From: JAJTFW01 sp046049215
GTDB lineage: Bacteria; Bacteroidota; Bacteroidia; AKYH767-A; OLB10
Reading direction: 5' to 3'
Assembly (NCBI GenBank): GCA_046049215.1
Contig: JBJOER010000047.1
Span: forward strand, 1 to 20,510
Length of the DNA stretch: 20,510 nt
The notes beneath the pieces were generated by a model. The model searched no databases, was not told the origin of the DNA, and worked only from the letters and a program-made list of their open reading frames with translations. How positions within the stretch are numbered: the first letter of the stretch is position 1; the number at the start of each line of letters is the position of its first letter. Position numbers and translations under genes: made by a program. This document shows positions 1-7,713 of the stretch, one piece after another.

Positions 1-926
1 CAGATGATAATGGCATAAAACATCCCTCGGGGGAGATCGCGTTGCGGATTATGGCACTCCTCGGCGGTAGTGGAAATGGCATCGAAGCCGATATAAGCGA
101 AAAAGACTCCTGAAACGCCGGCCAGCACCCCGGCCAAACCTTCGGGAAGAAAAGGACTCCAGTTTTCAATATCGATATAAAAAGCACCGGCCAGAATAAC
201 CAGTAACACCACGCTGAGTTTGATGGCCACCATTACGTTGCTCGCATTTTTCGATTCGCGGATACCCCGATACACCAGCCAGGTGATCAGCACATTGATG
301 AGCAAAGCCGGTATGTCGCAGATGATCCTGAAACCGCTGACCATCGGAGCGGTCGTCCACGCCCGATAGGCCTCCGAAACAAACAGTGATGCATCGGCTG
401 AAGGCTGAAGTGAAGCCTCGAAAGCATTACGGGCCGAGAAATAATCGATTCCACCCCAGGCAGGCCAGTGTATTCCATCCGGTATTCCGAGAGCGGGAAT
501 ACGGAGATGTTCGAGCAAGGTGGTGAAATAACCCGACCATGAAATGGCCACCACGATATTTCCGATAGCGTATTCCATAATCAGGGCCCAGCCGATGATC
601 CAGGCGAAAAGTTCTCCGAACGCCACATAGGAATACGTATAAGCGGAACCACTAACAGGAACCATGCTGGCGAACTCTGCGTAGCAAAAAGCAGCGAATG
701 CGCAGGCGATGGCGGTGAAAATGAACAACAACACCACACCCGGTCCGCCCGAAGCGCTTGCGGAGCCGATGGTACTGAAGATGCCCGCACCGATGATGGC
801 TGCAATACCCAGAGCGGTAAGGTCACGGACACCGAGATGCTTTTTCAGCTGTCCATGCCCGCTAGCTATGCCATCGTCGTGTTGTTTTCGGATATCGGAA
901 ACGGACTTTCGCCGGAACAGGTCCAT
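1..926 (-). CDS. APC-family amino acid permease, C-terminus cut by window edge
   Basis: This integral inner-membrane transporter probably moves amino acids (cationic amino acid transporter/YfnA-like branch) with proton coupling. I translated 308 residues from the ATG at 924-926; the gene runs off the left edge, so about a third to a half is missing. The APC hallmarks are visible: TM1 with LGIAAIIGAGIFSTIG at about 39-54, the YAEFASMVPVSGSAYTYSY block at about 82-100 (TM3 region), and a later FFAYIGFDAISTTAEE segment at about residues 275-290 followed by NPQRDLPRG, the typical loop. About seven hydrophobic helices are in view. The start is supported by the charged cytoplasmic N-terminus ahead of TM1. 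A weak promoter-like TTACTTTG lies on the minus strand at 947-954, 20 nt upstream. The gene follows the two membrane-protein genes on the same strand by 36 bp, so read-through is possible. The substrate cannot be told from sequence. Confidence 0.9.
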   Translation of the reverse strand, partial: MDLFRRKSVSDIRKQHDDGIASGHGQLKKHLGVRDLTALGIAAIIGAGIFSTIGSASASGGPGVVLLFIFTAIACAFAAFCYAEFASMVPVSGSAYTYSYVAFGELFAWIIGWALIMEYAIGNIVVAISWSGYFTTLLEHLRIPALGIPDGIHWPAWGGIDYFSARNAFEASLQPSADASLFVSEAYRAWTTAPMVSGFRIICDIPALLINVLITWLVYRGIRESKNASNVMVAIKLSVVLLVILAGAFYIDIENWSPFLPEGLAGVLAGVSGVFFAYIGFDAISTTAEECHNPQRDLPRGMFYAIII

Positions 927-962
927 GGGATTTGGTGTTATCGATCCAAAGTAAGTTAAAAA

Positions 963-2258
963 TCAATCCGGTGGCGCGCTTTCAACCTCTTGACTTGACG
1001 GAGCATCTCCTTTCTGCCATGCGGTAAAAAAGGCCAAAAGCAGCAGTAATACTCCCGGCCAACGATAACGGATCAGGGTCCCGGCCACGGGCGTGGTGAA
1101 TCCGGAGACCAGCACGATGATGATACCGGCTAGACAGGCGAGCATGAGTGAAGGACTGGACCAAATCCGCCCCAACGACCCTCTCCTAAGAATCACCATC
1201 AGGAGCAAAATGGAAAACAAGATGTTCTCTGTGAAAAGAAACCAGCCCGCCCAATCGTTCCAGCCGGAAGGAACTGGTTGAGACATGGTCAGGAGGAATG
1301 TTTCGGGAATGTGTTTGAACATGCTGATCCATGTCGGAGCGAATCCAACGGGGTCTATCAGACTTCCTGCCCCACCGAATATGGAAAAACGCCACATGTT
1401 TCGTTGTTCCCCAAAAAGCAAGGAAGGCAGGTGAATGTCAGAAGAAACCATACCCGCAGCCATCGCAAGTAACAAGACGATCAGATAAGAACCTGCCACG
1501 ACCAAAGATGCATGGGATCTTCGACGGCAGAGGCCCCAAGCCACCAACCCGGGCATCAAGGCCATCAGCCAAAAGGGCTTGATCACTAAGAAAAGCAACA
1601 AAGAGAGGAAAAGTGGCAACCGATGTGAAGTAAATCCGGAGATCAGACAGTTTCGGTATGCCGATAGTGTGATACCGATGGCCAAAAGCAGGAAAGGTTC
1701 TTTAAGTATGGTCGAAGCCCAAAGAAGTCCATTCGGGATGAACAAAAGGCAGATGGCAGGCAGGGGTATAGTTTCCTTTTGTGCAAGGGGAATAAAAAAA
1801 CGGATGAGGGCAATCCCTCCAACCAAAGCTGCCAGGTTTGTCCACAAAAGGTGTATCCAGATGTTCCCGTCGGAGACGAATCGCAAGACGCTTTGGATTT
1901 TTATCACAGCACGGGTGTCGTTGAACCAACCCGAGGACGGCCGACCGAACCAGATCGGGACCTGTTCATTCAACCGGTTGACGGTACCAGGGCTGATTGA
2001 AAATCCGGTGAATAGACGGATTCCCTCCATCGGATTCTCCAGGAAAATGCGATGCACGGTTTCGGCACCCTCGAGATAACCACGCATGTCGCTTCCTTCG
2101 TAACGTGTATCATAGTGGATAATCAGCGCATAACCTACAATCACTTTCAATGCAATCAGTATTGCCCAATAAGGGGTGATGATTCCGGAATTCCTGAACA
2201 AAGGCATTTTGTGCAGGATGGTAATCACCAATAGGATATGAACCAAGAGTAGGATCAT
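963..2258 (-). CDS. polytopic membrane protein, paralogue of the upstream gene
   Basis: This 431-residue protein of unknown function has roughly ten hydrophobic helices. It is a divergent paralogue of the gene immediately upstream. Shared landmarks occur in the same order: GSDMRGYLEG (55-64) in the first large loop, NDTRAVIKIQSVLRFVS (113-129), IPNGLLWASTILKEPFL (174-190) and TPVAGTLIRYRWP (389-401) near the C-terminus. A loop with conserved acidic residues and an RY motif before the last helix recalls Wzy/EpsG-type polysaccharide polymerases and GT-C-like enzymes, but this is a resemblance only. The ATG lies in an ATGA overlap with the upstream stop, so the pair is translationally coupled. 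The C-terminal tail (QKGDAPSSQEVESAPPD) is hydrophilic. Confident as a gene, not as a function. Confidence 0.85.
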   Translation of the reverse strand: MILLLVHILLVITILHKMPLFRNSGIITPYWAILIALKVIVGYALIIHYDTRYEGSDMRGYLEGAETVHRIFLENPMEGIRLFTGFSISPGTVNRLNEQVPIWFGRPSSGWFNDTRAVIKIQSVLRFVSDGNIWIHLLWTNLAALVGGIALIRFFIPLAQKETIPLPAICLLFIPNGLLWASTILKEPFLLLAIGITLSAYRNCLISGFTSHRLPLFLSLLLFLVIKPFWLMALMPGLVAWGLCRRRSHASLVVAGSYLIVLLLAMAAGMVSSDIHLPSLLFGEQRNMWRFSIFGGAGSLIDPVGFAPTWISMFKHIPETFLLTMSQPVPSGWNDWAGWFLFTENILFSILLLMVILRRGSLGRIWSSPSLMLACLAGIIIVLVSGFTTPVAGTLIRYRWPGVLLLLLAFFTAWQKGDAPSSQEVESAPPD

Positions 2259-3604
2259 TCTTCCGAAACCGATTTGACTTTAATAAGCCGATCGAGAACC
2301 GTATTTGATGCCGGAGTAAGCGCACTGAAGAAAAGCAGCAGGAATGGAATCGCAGGCGTTTTGTAGCGGACCAACGCTCCGATTATGGGAGTGACCAATC
2401 CAACAAGAATACACAAGGTCACTGCGAAACACAATCCAGACCATAGCAGAGGTGATACGCCATCCGCTTTTCGTCTTAGACCAAAATACACCGCACCCAT
2501 GACGAATACGATGTATGCTAAATTCTCCAGGACAGAGAACCACATAAGCAAGTTTGTGGCTTGATCGGGCATAGGAAGAAGTAATGAACGGAAGAGGGCA
2601 ACCGGAAGGTTACTGAAAAGCGAAGTCCAGGTTCCATCCAGACGGTAACCTGAGACCATCGAACTTGCACCCTCAGTCGCGGCGACGGAATAAAAATCGG
2701 CTTGCTTCTCCGCCAGCAAGACCGGCAAAGAGTATCCGGTCACAAGCGGGGCAATCAACCCCAGCATACTATTCCAGCAGATATAAAAAACGATAATCGA
2801 CCATGGCTTGAAACGAAATCGACCGCTTGCGGTAAGAAACCAAACCATCCATAAGGGCAACAACAAAAAAAACACATAAACCTTTATGGTAACCAAAAGA
2901 ACAACTGCGATGAGCAGGTTAATCACTCTTGCAGCGGAAAAACGCTTCTCCTCAATCAATCGGTACAATTGGTAAAACGTCCAGCCGGTGGCAAAAAACA
3001 AAAAAGCCTCCTTGATTATACCGGAAGTCCATAGCAGAACAGAAGGAAGCAGAAACACAACCGTTACCAATAGCGCGTCTCGACCAGGCAGATGCTTCCT
3101 GAAAGCGTGAAAGATGCCTGTCAATCCGGTGAAAGCCATAAAACTGAGTACGATGGCAAGGGGAAAATAGGTTCCCATGCTAAACAGACGAAGGAAAGCG
3201 CAAACACGGATAATGGTCCGGGTATCCTTAAACGGCAGGTCGGTGTTGAACCAGTTCCGCATTTGATCGTAGTAAACCGACAATTCAGGTGCGCCTGAAT
3301 CGATGCCCGTCAGCATCCGGAAATAGTCCATCGGAGCTTCCGTGAACGCAGCATGGAGAATGGCTGAGTCGTCATAATACCGGAAGATATCGGCATAAGC
3401 CCGATCGGGATAAAAATCAGTGTAAATCCATACCAGCCCCAACGCGGCTGCGATCTTAACCAGAAACAATCCGGGCATGACCCATTCGTGGAAGTCCTCC
3501 ACCTGAAAAATCCTCCACCTTCGGATCAGGTGAATGGCCAGGGCTATATAGCCTATAGACAGCGCCACTTCCAGCATACCGTTCAAAAATAGCCGGATTT
3601 CCAT
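2255..3604 (-). CDS. polytopic membrane protein, first of a tandem paralogous pair
   Basis: This 449-residue inner-membrane protein has about ten to eleven predicted helices. Its function is not recognised. Motifs matching its downstream partner are ADIFRYYDDS (71-80, acidic loop after TM2), DTRTIIRVCAFLRLFS (127-142), LPSVLLWTSGIIKEAFL (186-202) and TPIIGALVRYKTP (405-417). The conserved acidic extracytoplasmic loop, the S/T-rich segment ending in I-K-E and the C-terminal RY-P motif suggest an enzyme acting on a lipid-linked or polymeric substrate rather than a simple transporter. An O-antigen/exopolysaccharide polymerase-like or GT-C-like role is the best guess (inference). No glycosyltransferase or other polysaccharide gene is adjacent. 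The gene is divergent from purL across 78 bp. The stop overlaps the next start by 4 nt. Confidence 0.85.
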   Translation of the reverse strand: MEIRLFLNGMLEVALSIGYIALAIHLIRRWRIFQVEDFHEWVMPGLFLVKIAAALGLVWIYTDFYPDRAYADIFRYYDDSAILHAAFTEAPMDYFRMLTGIDSGAPELSVYYDQMRNWFNTDLPFKDTRTIIRVCAFLRLFSMGTYFPLAIVLSFMAFTGLTGIFHAFRKHLPGRDALLVTVVFLLPSVLLWTSGIIKEAFLFFATGWTFYQLYRLIEEKRFSAARVINLLIAVVLLVTIKVYVFFLLLPLWMVWFLTASGRFRFKPWSIIVFYICWNSMLGLIAPLVTGYSLPVLLAEKQADFYSVAATEGASSMVSGYRLDGTWTSLFSNLPVALFRSLLLPMPDQATNLLMWFSVLENLAYIVFVMGAVYFGLRRKADGVSPLLWSGLCFAVTLCILVGLVTPIIGALVRYKTPAIPFLLLFFSALTPASNTVLDRLIKVKSVSEE

Positions 3605-3617
3605 TGGCCTCGTTTCT

Positions 3618-3625
3618 TACTTTTG
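3618..3625 (+). promoter_or_regulatory. candidate -7 box TACTTTTG for purL
   Basis: Exact match to the Bacteroidota -7 consensus TAnnTTTG, 57 nt upstream of the purL ATG in the divergent spacer. This implies a leader of roughly 50 nt. No clear TTG/TTTG at -33 was seen at the usual spacing. Confidence 0.5.
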
Positions 3626-3682
3626 CGATGGGGATAATCACATCGTTTTTCCCTTCGTTTTCAAGCCATACTACACACCGCC

Positions 3683-5923
3683 ATGTCAACTGCCACAGAG
3701 GAGATCACCAGCACCGAAACCGCTTCAAAGCTAGGCTTGCTGCCTGAGGAATTCGAAAAAATAAAGGGTATTCTCGGCCGCACGCCAAACTTCACCGAAC
3801 TGAGCATCTATTCGGTAATGTGGTCCGAGCATTGCTCGTACAAGAATTCCATCGTCTGGCTGAAGACCTTGCCGAAGGACGGTCCGCACATGCTGGCCAA
3901 AGCCGGCGAGGAAAATGCGGGGTTGGTGGCCATTGGCGACGGACTTGCCTGTGCATTCAAAATTGAATCCCACAACCACCCTTCGGCCATTGAACCCTAC
4001 CAGGGAGCAGCCACCGGTGTGGGCGGAATCAACCGCGACATTTTCACCATGGGCGCCCGTCCGATCGCCCAGCTCAATTCCCTCCGTTTCGGCAACCCTA
4101 AATTGGAAAAGACGAAATGGTTGATGCGCGGTGTAGTGAAGGGTATTGGCGATTACGGTAACGCCTTTGGAGTGCCGACGGTCGGCGGCGAGGTGTTTTT
4201 CGACGACAGTTTCAACGTGAACATCCTGGTCAACGCCATGTCGGTGGGCATCGTCAAGGAAGGCCAAACGGTATCGGCGATCTCGAAAGGCACCGGCAAT
4301 CCGGTTTATATCGTGGGCTCCTCCACCGGTAAAGATGGAATCCATGGCGCCACATTTGCGTCCGGCGACCTTCACGAAGGTTCTCACGAGGATCTACCAT
4401 CGGTACAGGTCGGTGATCCATTTATGGAAAAACTCCTGCTGGAAGCGACACTCGAAGTGATCAGGACAGGTGCAGTAGTCGGCATGCAAGACATGGGGGC
4501 TGCCGGCATCATCTGCTCCACCAGTGAAATGTCGGCCAAGGGCGGCCACGGCATGGAAGTTTGGCTCGATAAGGTTCCCACTCGACAGGCACACATGAAG
4601 GGTTGGGAAATACTGCTTAGCGAATCGCAGGAACGGATGCTGGTTGTGGTTGAAAAAGGAAAAGAGGAAGAGGTGGAAGCGGTTTTCCGCAAATGGGACC
4701 TCAACTGCACGCAAATCGGTGAGGTGACCGATGGCGACCGACTCCGGTTCCACATCAACGGAGAGCTTATCGCCGACGTACCGGCGCCTTCACTTGTTTT
4801 GGGAGGCGGTGCACCGGTGTACCAGAGGGAATACAAGGAGCCGGAGTACATCGCCCTCAACAAGGCTTTCGATCCGCAGAAAATATCCGTCCCGGCGGAT
4901 CTCAAGGCGGTCATGCTTCACCTGGCGGCGCACCCTAACATCGCTTCCAAGCGGTGGGTCTACACTCAATACGACTCCATGGTAGGAACCGTGAACATGA
5001 GCACGAATCGTCCAAGTGACGCCTCCGTAGTGGATGTTCGCGGAACCGGCAAGGCCCTTGCGCTCTCCGTCGACTGCAACTCGCGTTATGTTTATGCTGA
5101 TCCGGAAAAAGGATGTGCCATCGCCGTGGCTGAAGCGGCCCGAAATATCGTCTGTTCCGGTGGTGACCCCTCGGCGGTGACCAATTGCCTGAACTTCGGT
5201 AACCCTTATAACCCTGAAGTGTATTGGCAATTCGTGCATGCCATCAAGGGCATGTCGGCAGCGTGCCTGCGTTTTGAAACACCGGTCACGGGAGGAAACG
5301 TCAGCTTCTACAATCAATCCAAAAACGAACAGGGAGAGGTGCCCGTCTTCCCTACCCCGACCATAGGCATGGTGGGCATAGTGCATGATAAAAAGAAGAT
5401 GATGACACTCGACTTCAAGAACGAAGGCGACATCATCTTCCTTATCGGCACGAGCCGTAACGACATCTCTTCGTCTGAGTACCTTTATTCCTTCCTGGGT
5501 GTCAAGAACAGTCCGGCACCTCACCTCGACCTGGATGAGGAATTCCGCGTGCAGCAAGTCGTACGGCAATTGATCATCGAAGGACTTGTGGAAAGCGCTC
5601 ACGACGTCTCCGACGGCGGCCTTTTCATCTGCCTCTTGGAATCCGCTCTTCCACGCGGACTCGGATTCCGCATCGACAGCGACGAGGATTTCCGGAAAGA
5701 CGCTTTCTTGTTCGGGGAATCACAAAGCCGGGTCGTCGTCAGTGTACGACCGGAAAAACTGGATGCATTTGTCGAAACACTTGCTGAAACCGACATCGAC
5801 TTCACCAACCTTGGGGAGGTCGGCGGCAATCTGGTCATGATCGACGAAACAGACTACGGTCAGATAGAAGTGTTCGGCAAACTACATGCTGATTCCATCG
5901 GTGACATGATGCATGCCGGCTAG
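3683..5923 (+). CDS. purL: phosphoribosylformylglycinamidine synthase subunit PurL
   Basis: This is the cytosolic enzyme of de novo purine synthesis that converts FGAR to FGAM with ATP and ammonia. At 746 residues it is the small PurL type, which works with separate PurS and PurQ; neither is in this window. Signature segments are SEHCSYKNS (48-56), the substrate/ATP-site block ESHNHPSAIEPYQGAATG (95-112) followed by VGGINRDIF, and the second-half AIRS-like repeat with CLNFGNPYNPEVYWQF, PVTGGNVSFYNQ and AHDVSDGGL. These show the usual internally duplicated PurM-like N and C domains. The ATG at 3683 gives a short polar leader before the LGLLPEEFEKI start of homology, as in relatives. It stands alone in its transcription unit, with a good -7 box upstream, and its stop lies 14 bp from the convergent minus-strand gene. 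Confidence 0.97.
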   Translation: MSTATEEITSTETASKLGLLPEEFEKIKGILGRTPNFTELSIYSVMWSEHCSYKNSIVWLKTLPKDGPHMLAKAGEENAGLVAIGDGLACAFKIESHNHPSAIEPYQGAATGVGGINRDIFTMGARPIAQLNSLRFGNPKLEKTKWLMRGVVKGIGDYGNAFGVPTVGGEVFFDDSFNVNILVNAMSVGIVKEGQTVSAISKGTGNPVYIVGSSTGKDGIHGATFASGDLHEGSHEDLPSVQVGDPFMEKLLLEATLEVIRTGAVVGMQDMGAAGIICSTSEMSAKGGHGMEVWLDKVPTRQAHMKGWEILLSESQERMLVVVEKGKEEEVEAVFRKWDLNCTQIGEVTDGDRLRFHINGELIADVPAPSLVLGGGAPVYQREYKEPEYIALNKAFDPQKISVPADLKAVMLHLAAHPNIASKRWVYTQYDSMVGTVNMSTNRPSDASVVDVRGTGKALALSVDCNSRYVYADPEKGCAIAVAEAARNIVCSGGDPSAVTNCLNFGNPYNPEVYWQFVHAIKGMSAACLRFETPVTGGNVSFYNQSKNEQGEVPVFPTPTIGMVGIVHDKKKMMTLDFKNEGDIIFLIGTSRNDISSSEYLYSFLGVKNSPAPHLDLDEEFRVQQVVRQLIIEGLVESAHDVSDGGLFICLLESALPRGLGFRIDSDEDFRKDAFLFGESQSRVVVSVRPEKLDAFVETLAETDIDFTNLGEVGGNLVMIDETDYGQIEVFGKLHADSIGDMMHAG

Positions 5924-5941
5924 TTCATACCGTCAAACTAG
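5920..5941. terminator. weak inverted repeat between convergent stops
   Basis: CTAGTT (5920-5925) and AACTAG (5936-5941) can pair around a 10-nt loop. The repeat contains the TAG stops of both purL and the convergent gene. It is short, AT-rich and lacks a clear U-tract, so it is only a possible bidirectional terminator. Confidence 0.25.
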
Positions 5942-6276
5942 TGTTTACTGTTCGGCCGAATAATTCCGTAATAAGCAGCCACCATCACCAGTCCAAGCAC
6001 GAAAAAAAACGTAGCATAAGGACGAAGCGTGTCGTTGTAAAAAAATTCACCTACCATCCAGACGGAGTTGGCGCAGATCCAGCAGACCACCGCCATGTTG
6101 TGGGCGAGTTCGGCCGTTGAAGAGCGCGAAAGCCAGGTAATGAACAAAGCGACCGCTATGGTCGGCACGATCATCACCAGTCCCGGGATTTTGTAATCAA
6201 GCACCCAACAGGTGTCTTTCAACAGCCATAAGACGATATGGAGGTTTTCGTAGGAACGGATTCGATGACTTATCAT
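5938..6276 (-). CDS. small four-helix membrane protein, unknown function
   Basis: This 112-residue protein has no assigned function. Four hydrophobic stretches are visible, at about residues 12-28 (LHIVLWLLKDTCWVLDY), 30-50 (IPGLVMIVPTIAVALFITW), 58-80 (LAHNMAVVCWICANSVWMV) and 84-106 (LRPYATFFFVLGLVMVAAY), with a short basic C-terminus. Charged and polar residues inside the helices (KDTCW, HN, ICANS, GEFF) suggest buried functional positions rather than a plain anchor. I recall similar small proteins as conserved hypotheticals in Bacteroidota, but cannot name a family. I chose the ATG at 6274-6276; an upstream in-frame TTG at 6285 falls inside the promoter box and is unlikely. It is a single-gene unit, convergent with purL and divergent from mtgA. 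Confidence 0.8.
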   Translation of the reverse strand: MISHRIRSYENLHIVLWLLKDTCWVLDYKIPGLVMIVPTIAVALFITWLSRSSTAELAHNMAVVCWICANSVWMVGEFFYNDTLRPYATFFFVLGLVMVAAYYGIIRPNSKH

Positions 6277-6282
6277 ACCATG

Positions 6283-6290
6283 CAAAGGTA
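6283..6290 (-). promoter_or_regulatory. -7 box TACCTTTG abutting the start of the 112-residue protein gene
   Basis: Exact TAnnTTTG match on the minus strand, only 6 nt before the ATG at 6276. If the box is centred at -7, transcription would start about 3 nt before the start codon, giving an essentially leaderless mRNA. Confidence 0.5.
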
Positions 6291-6370
6291 TTCGGGATAT
6301 TGAATCCTTTGTACGCCTGACGGAATCAAATCACCATCCGGCTCGAAAAGGAATCGCCCATCGCATTTGC

Positions 6371-6378
6371 TACTTTTG
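6371..6378 (+). promoter_or_regulatory. -7 box TACTTTTG abutting the mtgA start
   Basis: Exact TAnnTTTG match, 4 nt before the mtgA ATG at 6383. The same octamer occurs before purL and folC. Predicted transcription start is about 1 nt from the start codon. No obvious -33 TTG was found. Confidence 0.5.
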
Positions 6379-6382
6379 AACC

Positions 6383-7063
6383 ATGCTGAGGAAAATACTG
6401 AGAATCCTGCTCAAGACTACGGTCGTTCTTTTTCTTTCATCTATCCTGTTCACGATCCTTTACCGTTTCGCTCCCGTTCCTGTAACACCTCTGATGGTTA
6501 TCCGCTACTTCGAACCCGAGGTAGGACGCATCGAAAAAGAGTGGAAGAATCTGGAGGAAATTTCACCCAAACTTCCCTTGGCCGTAGTTGCCGCGGAAGA
6601 CCAAAAGTTCGAAGAGCATTTCGGCTTCGACCTGGAGGCCATCGAGAAGGCAATGAAATACAACGAGAAGCACAAAGGCAGGAAAATGAAAGGAGCATCC
6701 ACCATCTCCCAGCAGACCGCAAAAAACGTTTTCCTATGGCCGGGAAGAAGCTGGATCCGCAAAGGGCTTGAAGTCTATTTCACCTTCATGATCGAGTTGT
6801 TCTGGAGCAAAGAACGCATCATGGAAGTGTATCTGAACGTCATCGAAATGGGGCCGGGTATTTACGGAGCGGAGGCAGCCGCACAATACTATTTTGACAA
6901 ACCGGCCATTAAACTCACCAAGCGGGAATGTGCTAGCATTGCTGCCATCCTGCCCAATCCATTACGTTGGTCAGCCTCTAAGCCCACGCCCTATATCGCC
7001 CGCAAACGTGATAGAATCATGCGCTTCATGAACCGGATCGAAATCAAGGAAATCGGGAAGTAA
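6383..7063 (+). CDS. mtgA: monofunctional biosynthetic peptidoglycan transglycosylase
   Basis: This GT51 glycosyltransferase polymerises lipid II into glycan strands on the periplasmic face of the inner membrane. It has 226 residues, the usual MtgA size, with no transpeptidase domain. A basic start and one TM helix at about 9-30 anchor it. GT51 motifs follow: AVVAAEDQKFEEHFGFD (67-83, catalytic Glu72), KGASTISQQTAKNVFLW (103-119), RKGLEVYFTFMIE (126-138, second conserved Glu130) and KERIMEVYLNVIEMGPGIYG (143-162). The ATG at 6383 is the only start that keeps the anchor; a perfect -7 promoter box sits 4 nt upstream, which suggests a near-leaderless transcript. Its stop is 16 bp from that of the convergent outer-membrane protein gene. 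Confidence 0.95.
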   Translation: MLRKILRILLKTTVVLFLSSILFTILYRFAPVPVTPLMVIRYFEPEVGRIEKEWKNLEEISPKLPLAVVAAEDQKFEEHFGFDLEAIEKAMKYNEKHKGRKMKGASTISQQTAKNVFLWPGRSWIRKGLEVYFTFMIELFWSKERIMEVYLNVIEMGPGIYGAEAAAQYYFDKPAIKLTKRECASIAAILPNPLRWSASKPTPYIARKRDRIMRFMNRIEIKEIGK

Positions 7064-7079
7064 GCCTTAACCGGCAGCA

Positions 7080-7649
7080 TTAAAAACCCATGAGGAATCC
7101 CGTACGAATGAGCGGATTCTCATATATTGGATAATCGCCTTCCAGAACATTGTAAAGCAACGTGATTGAAATCCCTGAATTTCGTCCGATCTGCTGGATG
7201 TATCCACCGCCCACGAACAAGCTGCTGATGTTCCTTCTTTCCAGAGCCGTGTAAAGCAAATCGGGCACTTCTGTATTCAGCAATTCATATTCAGTATAGA
7301 GCAAAACACTTTCAATAATCCGGTATTGGGCGAAGAGACGTCCCCCGTAGCTTTCCGAATCATATTTGTAGGTGGTACGTCTATCGCTGAAAAAAGTGTA
7401 TGTCGGTCCCACACCGACTCCCATCTTATCGGTAAGCCGAACACCAACCAATGGAGAAACGTTAATGTAAGTCAAACTCCCAAAGTTCAATCCCAGGTTA
7501 CCTCCGAAAAACAAACGATCCTTGAAAGGAACAGACTGAGCCGAAGGAGGGCCTGTAGAGGCGGAGGCGTAGGAAGGCCTGTCCTGAGTCCATCCAGTTT
7601 CAGTTAGACTCCAAAGCAGGCAAAGGAGCAGAAGCGTGTGTTTACCCAT
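7080..7649 (-). CDS. exported outer-membrane beta-barrel protein
   Basis: This 189-residue protein starts with a signal peptide (MGKHTLLLLCLLWSLTETGWTQ, cleavage near residue 22), then a short Ser/Pro-rich linker and alternating hydrophobic/polar strands: FFGGNLGLNFGS, SPLVGVRLTDKMGVGVGPTY, YGGRLFAQYRIIESVLLYTEYE, SSLFVGGGYIQQ and GISITLLYNVLEG. The last residue is Phe (RTGFLMGF), as in many outer-membrane barrels assembled by BamA. Its size suits an eight-stranded barrel of the kind common in Bacteroidota; cargo or role is unknown. The ATG at 7647-7649 is chosen over upstream in-frame starts because it yields the signal peptide and follows a good promoter. The gene is divergent from the SDR gene. 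Confidence 0.8.
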   Translation of the reverse strand: MGKHTLLLLCLLWSLTETGWTQDRPSYASASTGPPSAQSVPFKDRLFFGGNLGLNFGSLTYINVSPLVGVRLTDKMGVGVGPTYTFFSDRRTTYKYDSESYGGRLFAQYRIIESVLLYTEYELLNTEVPDLLYTALERRNISSLFVGGGYIQQIGRNSGISITLLYNVLEGDYPIYENPLIRTGFLMGF

Positions 7650-7664
7650 AATCGAATGCACCTT

Positions 7665-7698
7665 CAAATGTACTACATTCGACGCGTCCTTTTTCAAA
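7665..7698 (-). promoter_or_regulatory. promoter of the outer-membrane protein gene (TTTG-N22-TACATTTG)
   Basis: On the minus strand TTTG (7695-7698) and TACATTTG (7665-7672) match the Bacteroidota -33/-7 consensus with a 22-nt spacer. The -7 box is 15 nt before the ATG at 7649. This is the most complete promoter in the window. Confidence 0.55.
7667..7679. repeat. short palindrome made by opposed -7-like boxes
   Basis: AATGTA-C-TACATT is a perfect 6-1-6 inverted repeat. It is formed by the minus-strand TACATTTG (7665-7672) and a plus-strand TACATTCG (7674-7681, one mismatch to TAnnTTTG) in the divergent spacer. It could be two opposed promoters or an operator. Confidence 0.35.
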
Positions 7699-7713
7699 CA
7701 CATTGTCGATTGC

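Noticed and set aside
166..832. Three short minus-strand open frames at 166-360, 287-478 and 581-832
   Set aside because: They are out of frame with the permease, whose frame is open from 926 to the window edge with clear APC motifs.
1579..2079. 166-codon plus-strand open frame within the 431-residue membrane protein gene
   Set aside because: The minus-strand gene has coherent TM helices and a paralogue; this frame is Arg/Lys-rich shadow sequence.
963..3604. Annotating the paired membrane proteins as O-antigen polymerases
   Set aside because: Only topology and short motifs are similar; there are no neighbouring glycan genes, so the function is left unassigned.
3731..4387. 218-codon open frame antisense to purL
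   Set aside because: Same reasoning: fully contained in purL, low-complexity shadow composition and no domain signature.
4790..5602. 270-codon open frame antisense to purL
   Set aside because: It lies entirely inside a strongly supported purL and its translation is rich in Arg/His/Val with no recognisable motif; it reflects codon bias of the sense gene.
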